This document shows positions 18,584 to 27,165 of a stretch of DNA of 41,634 nt, piece after piece. This DNA comes from Azospirillaceae bacterium. Its GTDB lineage: Bacteria; Pseudomonadota; Alphaproteobacteria; Azospirillales; Azospirillaceae. Each line of letters begins with the position of its first letter. The stretch's first letter is position 1. The stretch is taken from the NCBI GenBank assembly GCA_028277115.1, contig JANQHG010000236.1, forward strand, positions 1 through 41,634, in the 5' to 3' direction. The notes under the pieces were generated by a model that had not been told where the DNA came from, did no database searches, and saw only the letters and a program-made list of their open reading frames with translations. A program made the translations under genes and the position numbers.

Positions 18584-18660
18584 GAGGTTTTTGGGGGGCA
18601 ACCCGTCCGGGGGCCGCGCCCCCGCCACGGCCGACAGGCCGCATTCGGCGCCGTAAGGCG
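18584..18660 (+). repeat. G/C-hairpin mosaic repeat, copy 2 of family 1 (short)
   Basis: Lies in the dapF-nitrilase divergent gap. It begins GAGGTTTTTGGGGGGCA, carries the hairpin GGGGGCCGCGCCCCC and ends GGCCGACAGGCCGCATTCGGC, matching the distal part of copies 1 and 3; the middle section is absent. It points toward the nitrilase gene, 30 bases upstream of its start. Confidence 0.7.
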
Positions 18661-18689
18661 CAACAACCGCAGACCGGGAATGCCGCGCG

Positions 18690-19520
18690 ATGAAGGTAGC
18701 GCTGATCCAGACCAACGCCGACCGCGACAAAGAGGCCAACGTGGCGCGCGCGCTCACTGCGCTCGAGCAGGCGGTTGCCGCCGAGCGCCCGCAGTTCGCG
18801 GTCCTGCCCGAGGCGTTCCCGATGCTCGGCGGCACGGTCGAACAGCGGCGCGCCGGCGCCGAGCCGATCCCGGACGGGCCGCTCTACCGGCGCTTGGCCG
18901 ACACCGCGCGGCGGCTCGGCATCGTGCTCCACGCCGGCAGCCTGTTCGAGACCGCCGGCGACCATGTCTACAACACCAGCGTGGTGTTCGACGCCGACGG
19001 CCGCGAGCTCGCGCGCTATCGCAAGATCCATCTGTTCGACGTCACCCTGGCCGACGGCACGGTCTACCGCGAGTCGGAGCTGGTGCTGCCCGGCACCGAG
19101 ATCGTGACCTATCGGGCGCTCGACCGTACGATCGGCTGTTCGATCTGCTATGACCTGCGGTTTCCCGAGTTGTTCCACCGCCTGCGCACCAAGGGCGCCG
19201 AGGTGATCGTGCTGCCGAGCGCGTTCACACTGATGACCGGCAAGGACCATTGGGAGGTCCTGGTCCGGGCCCGCGCAATCGAGACCCAGTGTTACGTGCT
19301 GGCGTGCAACCAGGTCGGGCGGTTCGACGGCGGGCGCAAGGCCAACTGGGGCCACAGCATGGTGGTGGACCCATGGGGCCATGTGCTGGCCCAGGCGCGG
19401 GACGAGCCGTGCGGGGTGGTCGCAACGCTGGACTTCGACTGGCAGACGGCGGTGCGCGGCCGCCTGCCGGTGCACCGCCACCACCGCTTGATCGATTTCG
19501 ATCATACGAAATCCGGCTGA
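18690..19520 (+). CDS. Carbon-nitrogen hydrolase (nitrilase superfamily, NIT1/NIT2-like amidase)
   Basis: 276 residues. The catalytic triad is visible as E41 (LPEAF), K112 (YRKIHLFD) and C153 (GCSICYDLRFPELF). The order of motifs and the VRARAIETQCYVLACNQVG stretch put it with Nit1/Nit2-type enzymes, which repair deaminated glutathione or act as omega-amidases, rather than true nitrilases. The last residues TKSG and the stop codon come from the repeat element at 19504-19643, so the ancestral C-terminus has been replaced or extended. The catalytic core is untouched and the enzyme is probably active. Confidence 0.88.
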   Translation: MKVALIQTNADRDKEANVARALTALEQAVAAERPQFAVLPEAFPMLGGTVEQRRAGAEPIPDGPLYRRLADTARRLGIVLHAGSLFETAGDHVYNTSVVFDADGRELARYRKIHLFDVTLADGTVYRESELVLPGTEIVTYRALDRTIGCSICYDLRFPELFHRLRTKGAEVIVLPSAFTLMTGKDHWEVLVRARAIETQCYVLACNQVGRFDGGRKANWGHSMVVDPWGHVLAQARDEPCGVVATLDFDWQTAVRGRLPVHRHHRLIDFDHTKSG

Positions 19521-19643
19521 ACCGTTCCGTTTGGTCGGAGCACCGCCGGTCGGTCGGGGCCGCAGAGATGAACCGCCAATGTTGGGGCGATGAACAGCTT
19601 CCTCAGGCGTGGATAATCGGAACCAAACAATCGGATTTGGTAT
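19504..19643 (+). mobile_element. Small inverted-repeat element, copy C of family 2 (140 bp, both ends present)
   Basis: The ends are ATACGAAATCCG (19504-19515) and CGGATTTGGTAT (19632-19643), inverted repeats with one mismatch. It contains no gene. The left half matches copies B and D and, inverted, the right half of A; the right half matches the left half of A (a stretch containing CACGCCTGAGGAAGCTG). It overlaps the last 17 bases of the nitrilase gene and provides its stop. This is the best reference copy. Confidence 0.78.
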
Positions 19644-19801
19644 GAGACCAGACGCGTGGCCCCGGGGCATTCGGCCGCAGATCACCCTGGTATGAAAATA
19701 ATGATAGTTTAACCAATACCTGACATATCTGGTGGCACGCCCGCCCAGCGGCGATTGAGGGTGGTTGGTGGTCTTGTCTTTGGGGGAGTCAAAGCCTGTC
19801 G

Positions 19802-22800
19802 ATGTCGGGGATGGACGTCGCCCCCTTCAAGCTTCTGGATTTGCCGCCGCAGGCGGTGCTTGACGTCTTGCCGGCCAATGTCGCGGTGCTCGATGCGGCC
19901 GGCGTGGTGGTTGCGGTGAACCGCAGCTGGCGCCGGTTTGCTGAGGCGAACGGCTATGCCGCCGCGACCCACGGGCTCGGCGAGGATTACCTCGCGGTGT
20001 GCCACGCCGTGATCGGCGACGATGCCGAGACCGGCGGCGAGACCGCGACGGCGCTCGCCGCGGTGCTCGCCGGCGAGCGGGACGAGTGGATATCCGAGTA
20101 CCCGTGCCACGAGCCGTCGGGCGTCGAGCGGTGGTTTCGGATGTATGTCCGCCCGCTCGACACCGGAACCTTTCGCGGCGCGGTCGTGATGCACATCGAC
20201 ATCACCGCGCGGGTCAAGGCCGAGCAACGGGCCCAGGCGACCGCCGACGCCTTTCGGGCGGCACTGGCCGAGGCGCCGGTGCCGGTGCTGGTCCACGACC
20301 GCACCGGCCGCGTCCACTTGGCCAATCGTGAGTGGGTCGGCGAAACCGGCCACGACGCGACACACGCACCGACGGTTGCGGCGTGGCAGCAGTTGATCGC
20401 GGCGTCGGCGGTCGGCGACCGCGCGACCGGCAGCGCGGCAGCCGTTGCAGCCGGCCCCTGGACCGGCATTCGGGCGGTGACCACCGCGACCGGCGAACGG
20501 CGGCTGTGGGATTTTCGCACGGTCGATGTCGCCGCGGGCGCGACCGACGGTCTGTTGCGCCTGACCGTCGCGGCCGATGTCACCGACCGCGCGCGGCTTG
20601 CCGGCGCGCTCAGATTGACCCAGCAGGTGATCGATCACTCGCCCTACACGATCGCGGTGGTCGACCGCGCCTTTCGCCTCCGGCAGGCCAACCGACGGTG
20701 TACACAGGCGTTGCGCCTGCCACCGGCGCGGATCATCGGCCGTCGGGTGGCCGACCTGGTCGGGCCTGAGACCTTCCGCACCGTCGTGCGACCGCTGCTC
20801 ACGCGTTGCTTTGCCGGCGCCGAGGTCGGGCATGAGGGGTGGTTCGACGAGCCGGCCGGGCGCCGGTACCGCTTGGTCACCATCACGCCGTTGGCCGCGC
20901 CGGACGGCACTGTCGAGTCGGCGATGGTGGTGACCCGGGACTTGACCGAACGAAAGCGCGCCGAGGACGCGTTGCGCCACCGCTATGAGGTCGAGCATCT
21001 GGTGCGCGAGGTCGCCGCCGCACTCGCCGCGATGACGCTGGAACGGGTCGGGTCCACGTTCGACGACATTCTTGAACGGCTGGTCCGGTTCACCGGGGTC
21101 GAGCGCGCGCTGTTCGTGACCACCGGCGCGACCGGCCCGGATACCGCGACACCCGCGGATCGGCTGCCGTGGCTGGTCGCGCGCCTCGGTCAGCAGGTGC
21201 CGGTCGCGTTGCCCGATCGCGCGGATCTGCCGCCGGCCGCCGCGACAGACCGCGCGACCCTGGCCGCCGCCGGGTTGGGCGCGGTCTTGTTGGTGCCGCT
21301 TGCCGGCGGGCCCGAGTTGCGCGGCGCACTCGGCCTCGGTGTTGCCGCAGGCGGGCGGCGGTGGACCCGTGCCGAGCTCGACCTGTTGCAGGTGATCGCG
21401 AGCGTCGTCGCGTCGGCGCTGGAACGCTGCCGGGTTCAGGCGGCGCTGCGCGCCGAGCGGCTGTGGCTCGAGAGCCTGATCGACGCCACGCCCGACATCG
21501 TCTGCCTGAAGGACGGGGACGGACGGTGGCTGATCGCCAACCGGTTCACCCTCACGCTCAACCGGTTGGACCGGGTCGATTATGTCGGGCAGACCGACCG
21601 CGCGCTCGCAGAGCGGTCGCCGGTGATCCGCGCGACCTTGAGCCACCGCGAGGCGAGCGACCGTCGGACCTGGGCGCTCGGCCGGTCGCTGCGCTACGAG
21701 GACACGATCCCCCTGGCCGACGGGACCGAGCGGGTGTTCGATCTGATCAAGGTGCCGCTGTACGAACCGGACGGCCGGCGCAAGGGGCTGGTGGTGGTCG
21801 GCCGCGACATCACCGACCACAAACGGGTCGAGACCGCGCTCGTGCGCGCCCACGAGCGGGTCGAGGCTGTGTTCGAAGGCCTGGACAGCGCGATCTTCGT
21901 TGCGACCGAGACCGGCGACGAGATTCTGTTCCAAAACCAGGCGGCGCGGCGGTTGTGTGGCGACGGGCGCCGGTTTTCCTTCCCCTGCGACGCCGGCGGC
22001 ATGGGAGCGGGCGGTGGCGACGGCGCGGTCGACCCGTGCGCCGCGCTGACCGGCGGTGCCGGAGCCGGGATCGGCCAGGACGATACCTGGACCTGCCGCG
22101 ACCCCGCGACCGGGGCCTGGTATCAGTGTCACACCCGGCCGATCCGCTGGGCCGACGGCCGTGCCGTCCGCTTGGTGATGGCGACCGAGGTCTCCCAGCG
22201 CATCCGCGCCGAACAGGCGCTGGCGGCGGCCAAGGCCGAGGCCGAAGCGGCGAGCCAGGCCAAATCGTGCTTCCTTGCCGCGATGAGCCACGAACTGCGC
22301 ACGCCGCTCAACACGATCCTCGGCTTTGCCGAGATCATCCGCACCGAACTCTCAGGTCCGGTCGGCACACCGGTCTACCGCGACTATGCCGACCATATCG
22401 GCACAAGCGGTCGCCATCTGCTGGCGCTGATCTCCGACATTCTCGACATTTCCAAAATCGAGGCCGGCAAGCTCGAGATCGCGCCGGAGGCGATCGCGGT
22501 CGACCGTCTGCTCGCCGGGATGCGTCGGCTCCAGCGCGACCGCGCGGTCGAGCGCGGGCTTGCGCTCGAGCTCGACTTCCCGGAGGCGCTGCCGCAGTTG
22601 TGGGCCGACGAGCGGGCGGTCAAGCAGATGCTGTTCAATCTTCTGTCGAATGCGATCAAGTTCACCCCCGCTGGCGGTCGGATCACGCTCGGCGCCGCCG
22701 CAGCGCCCGACGGCGGGATCGTGGTGTCGGTCACCGACACCGGGATCGGCATCCCGCCCGACCAGCGGGCCCGGATCTTAAAGCCGTTCGAGCAGGCCGA

Positions 22801-22978
22801 CAACCGCTACGGCCGCTCCGCGACCGGCACCGGGCTCGGGCTGGCGCTGGTGGTCGGGTTGCTCGAGCTCCACCACGGCCGGTTCACCCTCGACAGCACG
22901 GTCGGTGTCGGCACCCGGGTCGAGCTGTGGTTTCCGCCGGCCGACCCGGCGCCGCCGGCGCCGCCGGCCCTGGCGTGA
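19802..22978 (+). CDS. Multi-PAS/GAF sensor histidine kinase
   Basis: 1058 residues, no membrane segments, so a soluble sensor. Order: PAS ~18-140, PAS ~150-265, PAS ~275-385 (ending VVTRDLTERKRAEDAL), GAF ~400-550, PAS ~560-680 (SLIDATPDIVCLKDGDGRWLIANR), PAS ~685-800, a coiled linker (AEQALAAAKAEAEAASQAK), HisKA with phospho-acceptor H830 in AAMSHELRTPLNTILGFAEII, and HATPase with N-box NLLSNAIKF, DTGIGIP and GTGLGLALV. There is no receiver domain and no response regulator in the window, so it is an orphan here. The ATG at 19802 (or 19811) is preceded by a G-rich site at longer than usual spacing. Input signal unknown. Confidence 0.9.
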   Translation: MSGMDVAPFKLLDLPPQAVLDVLPANVAVLDAAGVVVAVNRSWRRFAEANGYAAATHGLGEDYLAVCHAVIGDDAETGGETATALAAVLAGERDEWISEYPCHEPSGVERWFRMYVRPLDTGTFRGAVVMHIDITARVKAEQRAQATADAFRAALAEAPVPVLVHDRTGRVHLANREWVGETGHDATHAPTVAAWQQLIAASAVGDRATGSAAAVAAGPWTGIRAVTTATGERRLWDFRTVDVAAGATDGLLRLTVAADVTDRARLAGALRLTQQVIDHSPYTIAVVDRAFRLRQANRRCTQALRLPPARIIGRRVADLVGPETFRTVVRPLLTRCFAGAEVGHEGWFDEPAGRRYRLVTITPLAAPDGTVESAMVVTRDLTERKRAEDALRHRYEVEHLVREVAAALAAMTLERVGSTFDDILERLVRFTGVERALFVTTGATGPDTATPADRLPWLVARLGQQVPVALPDRADLPPAAATDRATLAAAGLGAVLLVPLAGGPELRGALGLGVAAGGRRWTRAELDLLQVIASVVASALERCRVQAALRAERLWLESLIDATPDIVCLKDGDGRWLIANRFTLTLNRLDRVDYVGQTDRALAERSPVIRATLSHREASDRRTWALGRSLRYEDTIPLADGTERVFDLIKVPLYEPDGRRKGLVVVGRDITDHKRVETALVRAHERVEAVFEGLDSAIFVATETGDEILFQNQAARRLCGDGRRFSFPCDAGGMGAGGGDGAVDPCAALTGGAGAGIGQDDTWTCRDPATGAWYQCHTRPIRWADGRAVRLVMATEVSQRIRAEQALAAAKAEAEAASQAKSCFLAAMSHELRTPLNTILGFAEIIRTELSGPVGTPVYRDYADHIGTSGRHLLALISDILDISKIEAGKLEIAPEAIAVDRLLAGMRRLQRDRAVERGLALELDFPEALPQLWADERAVKQMLFNLLSNAIKFTPAGGRITLGAAAAPDGGIVVSVTDTGIGIPPDQRARILKPFEQADNRYGRSATGTGLGLALVVGLLELHHGRFTLDSTVGVGTRVELWFPPADPAPPAPPALA

Positions 22979-23019
22979 TTGGGGGCGGCGACGCTATGAT
23001 CGCCTGCCCACCCGCCCGC

Positions 23020-23061
23020 AACCGATGACCGCCGACCGATGACCACCGACCGATGACCACC
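23020..23061 (+). repeat. Three tandem 14-bp units, each with an ATG, at the lysK start
   Basis: The unit GACCGATGACCACC occurs at 23034-23047 and 23048-23061, with a 12/14 match at 23020-23033. The ATGs at 23025, 23039 and 23053 fall in three different frames because the unit is 14 bases; only 23053 is in the lysK frame. The other two frames open short peptides. No clear Shine-Dalgarno sequence precedes them. Confidence 0.75.
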
Positions 23062-24618
23062 GGGCAAGACCTGGCGATCGCCGCCAAGGCCTGGCCGTTC
23101 GAAGAGGCGCGCAAGCTGTTGGCGCGCGTCGAGGCCGCGCCGCCGGCCAAAGGCCACGTCCTGTTCGAGACCGGCTACGGCCCGTCCGGCCTGCCGCACA
23201 TCGGCACCTTCGGTGAGGTCTTGCGCACCACCATGGTGCGCCAGGCGTTCCGGCGCCTGTCCGACCTGCCGACCCGTCTCGTCGCCTTTTCCGACGACAT
23301 GGACGGCCTGCGCAAGGTGCCGGACAATGTGCCCAACCGCGAGATGCTGGCCGACCATTTGGGCCGGCCCCTGACCGCGGTGCCCGATCCGTTCGGCAGC
23401 CACGACAGTTTCGGCGCCCACAACAATGGCCGGCTCCAGGGGTTCCTCGACGCGTTCGGCTTCGAGTACGAGTTCCTGTCCTCGACCGACTGCTATCGCT
23501 CCGGCCGGTTCGACCGGACGCTGCGCGCGGTGCTCGAGCGCCACGAGGAGATTTTGGCGGTGATGCTGCCGACGCTCGGGGCCGAGCGCGCCGGCACCTA
23601 TTCGCCGTTCCTGCCGATCTCGCCGTCCACCGGCCGGGTTTTGCAGGTGCCGATACGCGAGTACCGGGTCCAGGACGGTACGGTGGTGTTCGACGATGAG
23701 GACGGCCGCACGGTCGAGCTGCCGGTGACCGGCGGCCATTGCAAGCTGCAGTGGAAACCGGACTGGGGCATGCGCTGGGCGGCGCTCGGGGTCGATTACG
23801 AGATGGCGGGCAAGGATTTGATCCCGTCGGTCGAGCTTGCCTCGAAGATCTGCCGCCTGCTCGGCCACCGGCCGCCCGAGGGCTTTTGCTACGAGCTGTT
23901 CCTCGACGAGGACGGGCGGAAAATCTCGAAATCGCTCGGCAACGGCATCAGTCTCGAGGACTGGCTGCGCTACGCCCCGGCCGACAGCCTGGCGCTTTAT
24001 ATGTTCCAAAAGCCGCGCACCGCGAAAAGGCTGTCGTTCGGGGTGATCCCGCGCGCGGTCGACGAGTATCTGACCCATGTGCGCAAGTTCGCCGACGAGC
24101 CGCCCGAGCGCCGGCTCGAGAACCCGGCCTGGCACATCCATGACGGTGCGGTGCCCGATCGCCGCACCGATCTCGGGTTCAGCCTGCTGCTCAACCTCGC
24201 CGGCGCCGCCAATGCCGAGACGTCCGAGGTTCTGTGGGGCTTCATCACCCGCTACGCGCCCGAGGCAGCGCCGGAGACCACGCCTTATCTCGACCATCTG
24301 GTCGGCCATGCGGTGCGCTATTACCAAGACCAGGTCAAACCGACCAAACGCTATCGCGGCCCGACCCCGATCGAGCGCGCCGCGCTCGCCGATCTCGCGG
24401 CCCGTCTCGCCGTGCTGCCGGACGGGGTCGATGCCGAGCGCATCCAGACCGAGGTCTACGAGGTCGGCAAGCAGCACGATTTTCCGGACCTCAAGAGTTG
24501 GTTCTCGGCGCTCTACGAGACCCTGCTCGGCCAGACCACGGGGCCGCGGATGGGCTCGTTCATCGCGCTCTACGGCGTCGCCGAGACCCGCGCCCTGATC
24601 GCGCGGGTGCTCGGCTGA
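23053..24618 (+). CDS. lysK: Lysyl-tRNA synthetase, class I (archaeal type)
   Basis: 521 residues. It charges tRNA-Lys with lysine. The class I HIGH motif is HIGT at 49-52 (GPSGLPHIGTFGE) and the KMSKS motif is KISKS at 290-294; GHCKLQWKPDWGMRWAALGVDYEM is highly characteristic of the class I LysRS family, distinct from bacterial class II LysS. Class I enzymes are usual in alphaproteobacteria. The C-terminal helical cage domain looks complete. The start codon is the third ATG of a 14-bp tandem repeat. The stop is followed by a G/C-hairpin repeat that may terminate or attenuate transcription. Confidence 0.95.
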   Translation: MTTGQDLAIAAKAWPFEEARKLLARVEAAPPAKGHVLFETGYGPSGLPHIGTFGEVLRTTMVRQAFRRLSDLPTRLVAFSDDMDGLRKVPDNVPNREMLADHLGRPLTAVPDPFGSHDSFGAHNNGRLQGFLDAFGFEYEFLSSTDCYRSGRFDRTLRAVLERHEEILAVMLPTLGAERAGTYSPFLPISPSTGRVLQVPIREYRVQDGTVVFDDEDGRTVELPVTGGHCKLQWKPDWGMRWAALGVDYEMAGKDLIPSVELASKICRLLGHRPPEGFCYELFLDEDGRKISKSLGNGISLEDWLRYAPADSLALYMFQKPRTAKRLSFGVIPRAVDEYLTHVRKFADEPPERRLENPAWHIHDGAVPDRRTDLGFSLLLNLAGAANAETSEVLWGFITRYAPEAAPETTPYLDHLVGHAVRYYQDQVKPTKRYRGPTPIERAALADLAARLAVLPDGVDAERIQTEVYEVGKQHDFPDLKSWFSALYETLLGQTTGPRMGSFIALYGVAETRALIARVLG

Positions 24619-24645
24619 GCCGCGGCGTCCGGCGGAGTTACCGAC

Positions 24646-24777
24646 GCGCTTCGCGCGTGTTTGGGGGCTTCGCCCCCAATGTCAGGGGGTTTCACCCCCC
24701 GACCAGAGGGGTGTGCCCCCCCGGCGGGGGTGTCGGGGGCAGCGCCCCTGACTACGGCCGTCAGGCCGCATACGGCG
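24646..24777 (+). repeat. G/C-hairpin mosaic repeat, copy 3 of family 1
   Basis: Begins 28 bases after the lysK stop with a GCGCTTCGCGCG hairpin, then TTGGGGGCTTCGCCCCCAA, GTCAGGGGGTTTCACCCCC, further G/C arms and the shared end GGCCGTCAGGCCGCATACGGCG. It aligns with the reverse complement of 2376-2536 and, at its end, with 18584-18660. It occupies most of the lysK to metallo-hydrolase gap, and the rest (24778-24951) shows no gene. Confidence 0.78.
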
Positions 24778-24951
24778 TTTCAGCCGGACGACGCATCCGA
24801 AGACCGGTGTCAACCTCACGCAAACGGCACCGACCCGTGCTTGACGGCCCGATCGCCCGAGCGGTACTTGACCACCGAACTGCGACATCGGGTTGCAGGG
24901 GTCGGCGCCCCCCAAGGGTCGGCCGCCGGATGTGCGCTTCGGAGGACCGTC

Positions 24952-25893
24952 ATGCCGTCTCGTCGCGAGGTTCTTGCTCTGTCGGCCGCTCTGTCGCTGG
25001 TACCGCTCGCGCGCCTGGGCGCCGCCACCCAGGTGGTCGGCGTCTATCGCCGCGGTGTCGGGGAGATCACCGTCACCGCGCTGCTCGACGGGGTCTTGGG
25101 CCTTCACCCCGACCAGCTGTTGAGTGGGTCCGACCCCGAGACCAATGCGCGGCTCCTGCGCGCCGCGTTCGTCGCCGGGCCGGCGATCGACACCTCGATC
25201 AACCCCTATGTGATCGAGACCGCGGGCCGGACCCTGGTGGTCGACGGCGGTGCGGCGGGCGCGTTCGGCCCGACCGCGGGCAATCTGCCGGCGGCGCTGG
25301 CGGCGGCCGGGGTGGCGCCCGAGGCGGTCGACACCCTGGTGTGCAGCCATCTCCACCCGGACCATGTCGGCGCCTTCACCACCGCCGACGGCGCGGCGGC
25401 GTTCCCGAACGCGGAGCTGCGGCTCCACCCGGCGGAACACGGCTTTTGGACCGATCCGGCCAACTTCGCCGGCGCCGACGACCAGACCCTGGCGTTCGCC
25501 CAAATGGCGCGCGCCGCGGTCGCACCCTATGCCGACCGGCTGCACCTGACCGAGGACGGCGGCGAACTGGCGCCCGGGGTGAGCCTGGTCCATCTCCCCG
25601 GCCACACCCCCGGCCACAGCGGCGTCATGGTGTCGTCGGCGGGCCAAGAGCTGTTGCTGTGGGCCGACATCGTCCACATCGGCCCGATCCAGTTCGCCCG
25701 GCCCGCGGTCACGATCGCGTTCGACGTCGACCAGCCGCTGGCGGCGGCGACCCGGGCCCGCGTGCTCGACCGGGTCGCGACCGACCGGGTCGAGATCGCG
25801 GGCGCCCACATCGACTTCCCGAGCTTCGGCCATGTCGAGGCCGTCGGCACCGGCTACCGCTTCGTGCCGAGCCGCTGGGACCATCAGCTCTGA
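24952..25893 (+). CDS. Metallo-beta-lactamase-fold hydrolase, exported
   Basis: 313 residues from an ATG at 24952 with GGAGG 6 bases upstream; the frame is open further upstream but crosses the repeat. MPSRREVLALSAALSLVPLARLG resembles a Tat signal (SRREVL). The metal site is H133-L-H135-P-D137-H138, then HLPGHTPGHSG, the Asp of LLLWADIVHIGP, and a late His (GAHIDFPSFGHV). The pattern matches glyoxalase-II/lactonase-like MBL hydrolases acting on small esters or lactones in the periplasm; quorum-signal lactonase activity is possible but not shown. Monocistronic by context. Confidence 0.85.
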   Translation: MPSRREVLALSAALSLVPLARLGAATQVVGVYRRGVGEITVTALLDGVLGLHPDQLLSGSDPETNARLLRAAFVAGPAIDTSINPYVIETAGRTLVVDGGAAGAFGPTAGNLPAALAAAGVAPEAVDTLVCSHLHPDHVGAFTTADGAAAFPNAELRLHPAEHGFWTDPANFAGADDQTLAFAQMARAAVAPYADRLHLTEDGGELAPGVSLVHLPGHTPGHSGVMVSSAGQELLLWADIVHIGPIQFARPAVTIAFDVDQPLAAATRARVLDRVATDRVEIAGAHIDFPSFGHVEAVGTGYRFVPSRWDHQL

Positions 25894-25984
25894 GCGACCG
25901 TGCGAGGGCGGGCGGAACCGGCGGCGCACCTTGTCGGCCGAAAGGGGGACGACGACGCACGTGGTCGAGCCGACGACCTGCGGG

Positions 25985-26018
25985 GGCAAAGGTACCGGGC
26001 ACACCCGGTACCTTTGCC
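25985..26018 (+). terminator. 15-bp perfect hairpin downstream of the metallo-hydrolase
   Basis: GGCAAAGGTACCGGG (25985-25999) pairs perfectly with CCCGGTACCTTTGCC (26004-26018) across a CACA loop, 92 bases after the stop. There is no T-run, so factor-independent termination is uncertain; mRNA stabilisation is another option. The following 26019-26239 contains no recognisable gene. Confidence 0.5.
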
Positions 26019-26239
26019 ATCCGGGTGCCGATTGTGTTGCCGCGTTCGGTAGCCGAACGATATGATGGTCTGTCCGGTCGCGGAAACTGGCGACAATCGC
26101 GTGGCAAGCCATTCGCGAAGGGCTTATCGTCAGGGGCGCGGTCCCTGGAAAAAGCAAATGGCATAAGGGTGTTGGCCGCGGATGCTAGGATACGAGTTCA
26201 AGACGGCGTCGCGGGGCCTCGGGGGAGGTGGAGGACAAC

Positions 26240-26467
26240 ATGACATGGGCGATCAAGGCGTCTGCCCATTGGGTCAAGCGGATCGGATTGCGGCGGCGAT
26301 TGATCGGTGCCTTCGGCACGCTGTTCGACATGGCGCCGGCAGAGCCGATCCGCTATCCGAAGCGGACCGCCGCCGAGGCGTTGCGGAGCGATTGGCTTCG
26401 GATCGGCGCTGATTTGCGAATCGTCGTTCGGCGCTATGACGCGACCACCGAGACCGAGCCGAAATAA
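26240..26467 (+). CDS. Small uncharacterised basic protein
   Basis: 75 residues from an ATG at 26240 preceded by GGAGG at short spacing; a GTG four codons earlier is possible but overlaps the ribosome site. The protein is basic in its N-terminal half (HWVKRIGLRRRLIGAFGTLFD) and has a compact middle PAEPIRYPKRTAAEALRSDW, with no signal peptide or full membrane span. G/C bias at third positions matches the core genes and supports coding. I do not recognise a family; an amphipathic N-terminal helix might bind membranes or nucleic acid. It converges on the rhombosortase gene with a 53-base gap. Confidence 0.6.
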   Translation: MTWAIKASAHWVKRIGLRRRLIGAFGTLFDMAPAEPIRYPKRTAAEALRSDWLRIGADLRIVVRRYDATTETEPK

Positions 26468-26520
26468 ACCGACCCCGCCGGCGGAACGCACCGAAAAGTC
26501 GGCACCGATGCCCAAGATGA

Positions 26521-27165
26521 TCAGGCGGCGCCGGCCGGGCGCGGGGTGGTCTTCCACCACGCCGCGGCCAGCGCCAGGCCGGCCGCGAAGCCGGCGAGAT
26601 GGGCGCCGGGCACCGCGGGCCAGGCCGCGGTGTCGATCACCGCGCCGCCGATCGCGAGCTCGGCGGCGATCTTGACCCCGGTGCTGATCAGCGCGACCAG
26701 GAACAAAGGCCGGCCGGTGGCGCGCCACAGATCGATCAGCCCGACCGCGGCCACGGTGTTGAGCAGGCCGGACAGGCCGGCGTAGCGCTCGATCGCCGGC
26801 TCGCACGCAACCAGCCACAGCCCGACCGCGAGCGCCCCGACCAAGACGGTGACCGCAAGGCGCCCGACCCGCCCGCGGCCCGGAGCGGTTTCGTAGAGCG
26901 CGCCGAACACCAGCCACACCCCGAGGTCGGGGATCAGGTGACCGAGGTCGGTGTGGACCAGGTGACCGGTCAAAAGCCGCCACAGTTCGCCGGCCAGGAT
27001 CGCCTCGCGCTCGGTCAACAGCGGCACCCCGACCGCAGGCCCAAGCGCATAGAGACCAAGCACCAGGACCGCCAGGGTCCCGGTCAGCCACGGCACCACC
27101 GGTGGCCGGCCGGGCGGTCCGGCGGGGCGGAGCGACCCCGCCGGACAGGTTTCGACCAGGCTCAC
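26521..27165 (-). CDS. rrtA: Rhombosortase-like rhomboid-family intramembrane serine protease
   Basis: 214 residues from a GTG at 27165 that overlaps the stop of the VIT/vWA gene (GTGA). About six membrane segments. Motifs: GELWRLLTGHLVHTDLGHLIPDLG (rhomboid HxxxN region, with Asp instead of Asn), catalytic Ser S132 in YAGLSG and catalytic His H189 in PGAHLAGFAAG. The small size and sequence style match rhombosortases, which process proteins carrying a GlyGly-CTERM tail. The adjacent gene encodes such a tail, making an enzyme-substrate pair very likely. A general rhomboid protease is the alternative. Confidence 0.8.
   Translation of the reverse strand: MSLVETCPAGSLRPAGPPGRPPVVPWLTGTLAVLVLGLYALGPAVGVPLLTEREAILAGELWRLLTGHLVHTDLGHLIPDLGVWLVFGALYETAPGRGRVGRLAVTVLVGALAVGLWLVACEPAIERYAGLSGLLNTVAAVGLIDLWRATGRPLFLVALISTGVKIAAELAIGGAVIDTAAWPAVPGAHLAGFAAGLALAAAWWKTTPRPAGAA

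Noticed and set aside
19709-22291. An 860-codon minus-strand frame opposite the sensor kinase
   Set aside because: It is the antisense shadow of a clear multi-domain kinase and has no family resemblance or ribosome site.
23020-23061. Possible CRISPR-like tandem repeat
   Set aside because: Units are 14 bp, contiguous and without spacers; no cas genes are present.
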